Shown piece by piece: positions 22,984-24,901 of a stretch of DNA of 24,901 nt; position 1 is the first letter of the stretch, and each line of letters begins with the position of its first letter. Location: contig CAMNHG010000010.1 in the NCBI GenBank assembly GCA_946539105.1, forward strand, positions 1-24,901. The letters run 5' to 3'. Under the pieces are notes generated by a model. The model was not told where the DNA came from, did not search any database, and worked only from the letters and a program-made list of their open reading frames with translations. A program made the translations under genes and the position numbers. Origin of the DNA: an uncultured Clostridia bacterium (GTDB lineage Bacteria; Bacillota; Clostridia; Oscillospirales; Acutalibacteraceae).

Positions 22984-24090
22984 TTAATCGCTGAAATCGG
23001 TGTCGAGGGTGGCTCTCAGCTTGTAACCGGGATATTTGTTTTGAACCTCGTCAATAATCTGCTGATAAAGCGCGACTCTGTCGGGAGCGGCAAAGTCAAT
23101 AACAAGGTCAAAGCGAATTTCCTTTTCGTCCTCGTTAAACGCAAAGCCGTGAAGCTGCAAAACATACTGATACTTCATTACCGTCTTGCGGATGTCGATC
23201 ATAACCTCCTCCGCCTTGCTTCCGTCGGAGCACGCCGAGTAAATGCCGATTCCTGACATAATAACCTTGTGCTCGCAGTAAACCGCGTCGGCAATATCCC
23301 TTTCAAGGCGGTCGAGCTGATTCATGGTGTAGGTGTCGGGCAGCTCAATGTGAACCGAGCCGATGTACGAATCGGGACCGTAGTTGTGCAGTATCAGGTC
23401 ATAAACGCCGCGAACGTCCTCAAACTGAAGGATAGTTTTCTTAATGCCGTTTGTAAGCTCGCTGTCAACGCGCTCGCCCACGATGGATGAAATTCCCTCG
23501 CGGAGCATATCTATACCGGATTTGATGATAATCAGCGAGATAACAGCACCGAGCCAGGCTTCAAGGCTGATTCCCCAAATCAGATATATTCCGGCGGCAA
23601 CAAGCGTTGAAGCCGAGATTACCGAGTCGAGCAGCGCGTCCTTTCCGGACGCCACCAGCGAATCGCTGTTTACCTTAATTCCCGTGCGGCGCACATATGT
23701 GCCGAGGACTATTTTTACCAGCACCGCAACCGCTACAATTATCAGCGCGACAGGGGTGTAGTCGGGGGCTTCGGGTGTGATGATTTTTTTTATAGACTCA
23801 ACCAAAGCCGATATACCGGCGTACAGAACGATTACCGAAATAGTAACCGCGCTGAGATATTCAATTCGTCCGTGGCCGAAGGGGTGCTTTTTGTCAGGCC
23901 GCCTTCCGGCCAGCTTCGTTCCGATAATTGTGATTACCGACGACAGCGCGTCGCTGAGGTTGTTTACCGCGTCAAGCGAGATGGCTATAGAGTTTGTAAA
24001 GAAGCCTACAAGTGCCTTGAACGCCGCCAAAAATACGTTTGCAAGTATTCCGATAATGCTGGTTCTGATTATGACCTTATTTCTGTTCAT
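22984..24090 (-). CDS. cation diffusion facilitator family transporter
   Basis: 368 residues: six membrane helices (to about 215) and a cytosolic C-terminal domain longer than the minimal CDF fold. Helix 2 has the family motif LDAVNNLSDALSS and the loop after it HPFGHGRIEYLSA. By alignment with E. coli YiiP, the transport site is N43/D47 in helix 2 and D151/D155 in helix 5. Zinc transporters usually have His in helix 5, so this site fits manganese or another divalent metal better; this is an inference. The C-terminal half has GVYDLILHNYGPDSYIGSVH, typical of the domain. GGGTGA precedes the ATG, and the gene has its own promoter. Confidence 0.93.
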   Translation of the reverse strand: MNRNKVIIRTSIIGILANVFLAAFKALVGFFTNSIAISLDAVNNLSDALSSVITIIGTKLAGRRPDKKHPFGHGRIEYLSAVTISVIVLYAGISALVESIKKIITPEAPDYTPVALIIVAVAVLVKIVLGTYVRRTGIKVNSDSLVASGKDALLDSVISASTLVAAGIYLIWGISLEAWLGAVISLIIIKSGIDMLREGISSIVGERVDSELTNGIKKTILQFEDVRGVYDLILHNYGPDSYIGSVHIELPDTYTMNQLDRLERDIADAVYCEHKVIMSGIGIYSACSDGSKAEEVMIDIRKTVMKYQYVLQLHGFAFNEDEKEIRFDLVIDFAAPDRVALYQQIIDEVQNKYPGYKLRATLDTDFSD

Positions 24091-24119
24091 ATAATCACCC
24101 GGATTGTTTTGATGTTAAT

Positions 24120-24148
24120 ATTATATCACCGCAAAGCAAAAATGTCTA
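24120..24148 (-). promoter_or_regulatory. promoter of the CDF transporter gene
   Basis: On the minus strand, TAGACA (24143-24148, 5 of 6) and TATAAT (24120-24125, perfect) with a 17-base spacer and an extended -10 (TGA). It lies after the terminator of the queT-type gene, so the two genes are separate units. Confidence 0.8.
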
Positions 24149-24182
24149 TGTACAATACTAATATTTAATAAATCCGTGCATA

Positions 24183-24221
24183 AATAAAAACGGAACCGCC
24201 GGAGTGACCGGAGATTCCGTT
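24183..24221 (-). terminator. terminator after the QueT-type gene
   Basis: AACGGAA (24189-24195) and TTCCGTT (24215-24221) form the outer stem, with CCGG/CCGG inside. Read on the minus strand it is followed by TTTTTATTTA. Confidence 0.85.
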
Positions 24222-24240
24222 TAGTGTAAAGATTAAATTA

Positions 24241-24789
24241 TCACTTGCTCTTTGGCGCGAACAGCTTTTTGTCAAGGCCGTTAAGCTCAATAACTCTTGA
24301 AAGCGGAAGTCCGAGTACAAAGAGTACAGCAAGCTCGCCGAGAGCAACAAGACCGCCCTGAACAAGGAAACTTGCGAAGTTAAAGCCTGCGGCGTTGTTG
24401 ATGAAGAAAAATTCAATCTCAAAACCTACAAAAATACCGTTGAGCAGCGCGGGCATAAGTGCCGAAAGCACGGGCAGCTTAAAGAGCCTTACGTTTCTGA
24501 ACGCGTACATAAGCAGCGTTGCGAACAAGGTTGCAAGCGAACCGAAAATCAGGTCATAAGGACCGAGAGCCGGAAGCGAGCTGATGTTTGCAATAATGCA
24601 GCCGATTGTAAGTCCGGGAATAGCCGCCGGAGTGTACAGTGCCAGAATTGTGAGAACCTCTGAAATTCTGAACTGAACCGCCATAGAAGCCGAGCCCGGA
24701 AGCAATACGTTCTGCAGAATGGTCATTGTCGCGTACAGCGCGGCAATAATCGCGCCCTGCACAAGGTAGAGCGTGGTTTTGTTTTTCAT
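24241..24789 (-). CDS. queT: QueT-type transporter (queuosine precursor uptake)
   Basis: 182 residues with about five membrane segments. The pattern VQGAIIAALYATMTILQNVL, VQFRISEVLTILALYTPAAI and GCIIANISS matches the QueT family of ECF-type substrate-binding membrane proteins, which take up a precursor (preQ1 or related) of the tRNA base queuosine. The motif QFRISE is typical. GGAGG lies 8 bases before the ATG. The leader resembles a preQ1-I riboswitch, which agrees with the function. No energy-coupling genes are next to it; QueT usually uses shared ECF modules encoded elsewhere. Confidence 0.92.
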   Translation of the reverse strand: MKNKTTLYLVQGAIIAALYATMTILQNVLLPGSASMAVQFRISEVLTILALYTPAAIPGLTIGCIIANISSLPALGPYDLIFGSLATLFATLLMYAFRNVRLFKLPVLSALMPALLNGIFVGFEIEFFFINNAAGFNFASFLVQGGLVALGELAVLFVLGLPLSRVIELNGLDKKLFAPKSK

Positions 24790-24797
24790 ATTAAGTT

Positions 24798-24840
24798 CCT
24801 CCGTAGTGTTTTTTTATGGTCTGGATTTTGCGAACAGACC
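24798..24840 (-). promoter_or_regulatory. candidate preQ1-I riboswitch
   Basis: Minus-strand RNA: stem GGUCUG (24840-24835) with CAGACC (24823-24818), an 11-base loop UUCGCAAAAUC ending in C, and an A-rich tail AUAAAAAAACAC. The loop resembles that of the Thermoanaerobacter preQ1-I aptamer (UCGCA, ending in the ligand-pairing C) and the tail resembles the Bacillus one. The loop UUCG can pair with CGGA (24803-24800), which overlaps the GGAGG ribosome site, suggesting translational control. The tail linker of 14 bases is longer than in the classic examples. Confidence 0.55.
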
Positions 24841-24864
24841 GCTTGCCGTTTAGACAGCCTTTAT

Positions 24865-24893
24865 AATATAACATAAAAAAATTTAAAATGCAA
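24865..24893 (-). promoter_or_regulatory. promoter of the QueT-type gene
   Basis: On the minus strand, TTGCAT (24888-24893) and TATATT (24865-24870) with a 17-base spacer and an extended -10 (TGT). The -35 is weak. Transcription would begin about 20 bases before the candidate riboswitch stem. Confidence 0.6.
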
Positions 24894-24901
24894 TTGACTG
24901 A

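Noticed and set aside
1..24901. CRISPR arrays, tRNA and rRNA genes, transposases, phage genes
   Set aside because: No regularly spaced direct repeats, no tRNA-like cloverleaf, no rRNA sequence and no mobile-element protein were recognised on either strand.

Overview
This window is the replication-origin region of a low-to-moderate-GC Gram-positive chromosome. It looks most like a Clostridia member of the Ruminococcaceae/Oscillospiraceae type. The evidence is the Firmicutes origin gene order (gyrB, remB, recF, yaaA, dnaN and dnaA on one side; rpmH, rnpA, yidD, yidC, jag, mnmE, mnmG, rsmG, noc, parA and parB on the other), Shine-Dalgarno-led starts, sigma-A-like promoters and palindrome-rich spacers. 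Genus and species cannot be set from the sequence alone.

Left arm (1-5952, all minus strand): dnaA leads away from the divergent dnaA/rpmH promoter region. It is followed by dnaN, yaaA, recF and remB, then two small zinc-ribbon membrane proteins that are not part of the textbook order, and the start of gyrB, which runs off the window. The dnaA-dnaN spacer (4382-4629) is the best candidate for the unwinding site. It carries a DnaA-trio run (TAG x4) beside a GC clamp and AACACC-type repeats. No perfect TTATCCACA box is present, and the DNA-recognition loop of this DnaA is itself altered.

Right arm (6293-18247, all plus strand): a strong promoter and a structured leader precede rpmH. Next come RNase P protein, the YidD/YidC membrane insertion pair, the RNA-binding protein Jag, the tRNA U34 modification enzymes MnmE and MnmG, the 16S methyltransferase RsmG, the ParB paralogue Noc, ParA, ParB, SerS and a zinc-ribbon membrane protein. 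Two perfect parS sites occur, one inside mnmG and one upstream of parA. The 643-bp noc-parA gap is full of palindromes: a terminator, a run of short hairpin modules, a larger nested palindrome, parS, and a 160-bp fold-back element resembling a MITE that sits almost against parS.

Accessory part (18248-24901): a bidirectional terminator separates the origin block from a divergent cluster of a GtrA-type membrane protein, a GT2 glycosyltransferase with C-terminal membrane helices, and a large YfhO-family membrane protein. Together these have the parts of a three-component cell-surface glycosylation system (lipid-sugar synthesis, flipping, transfer outside the membrane). After a structured gene-free stretch come a cation diffusion facilitator with an Asn/Asp/Asp/Asp metal site and a QueT-type transporter. 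The QueT gene is preceded by a leader that resembles a preQ1-I riboswitch. No rRNA, tRNA, CRISPR array, transposase or phage gene was seen.
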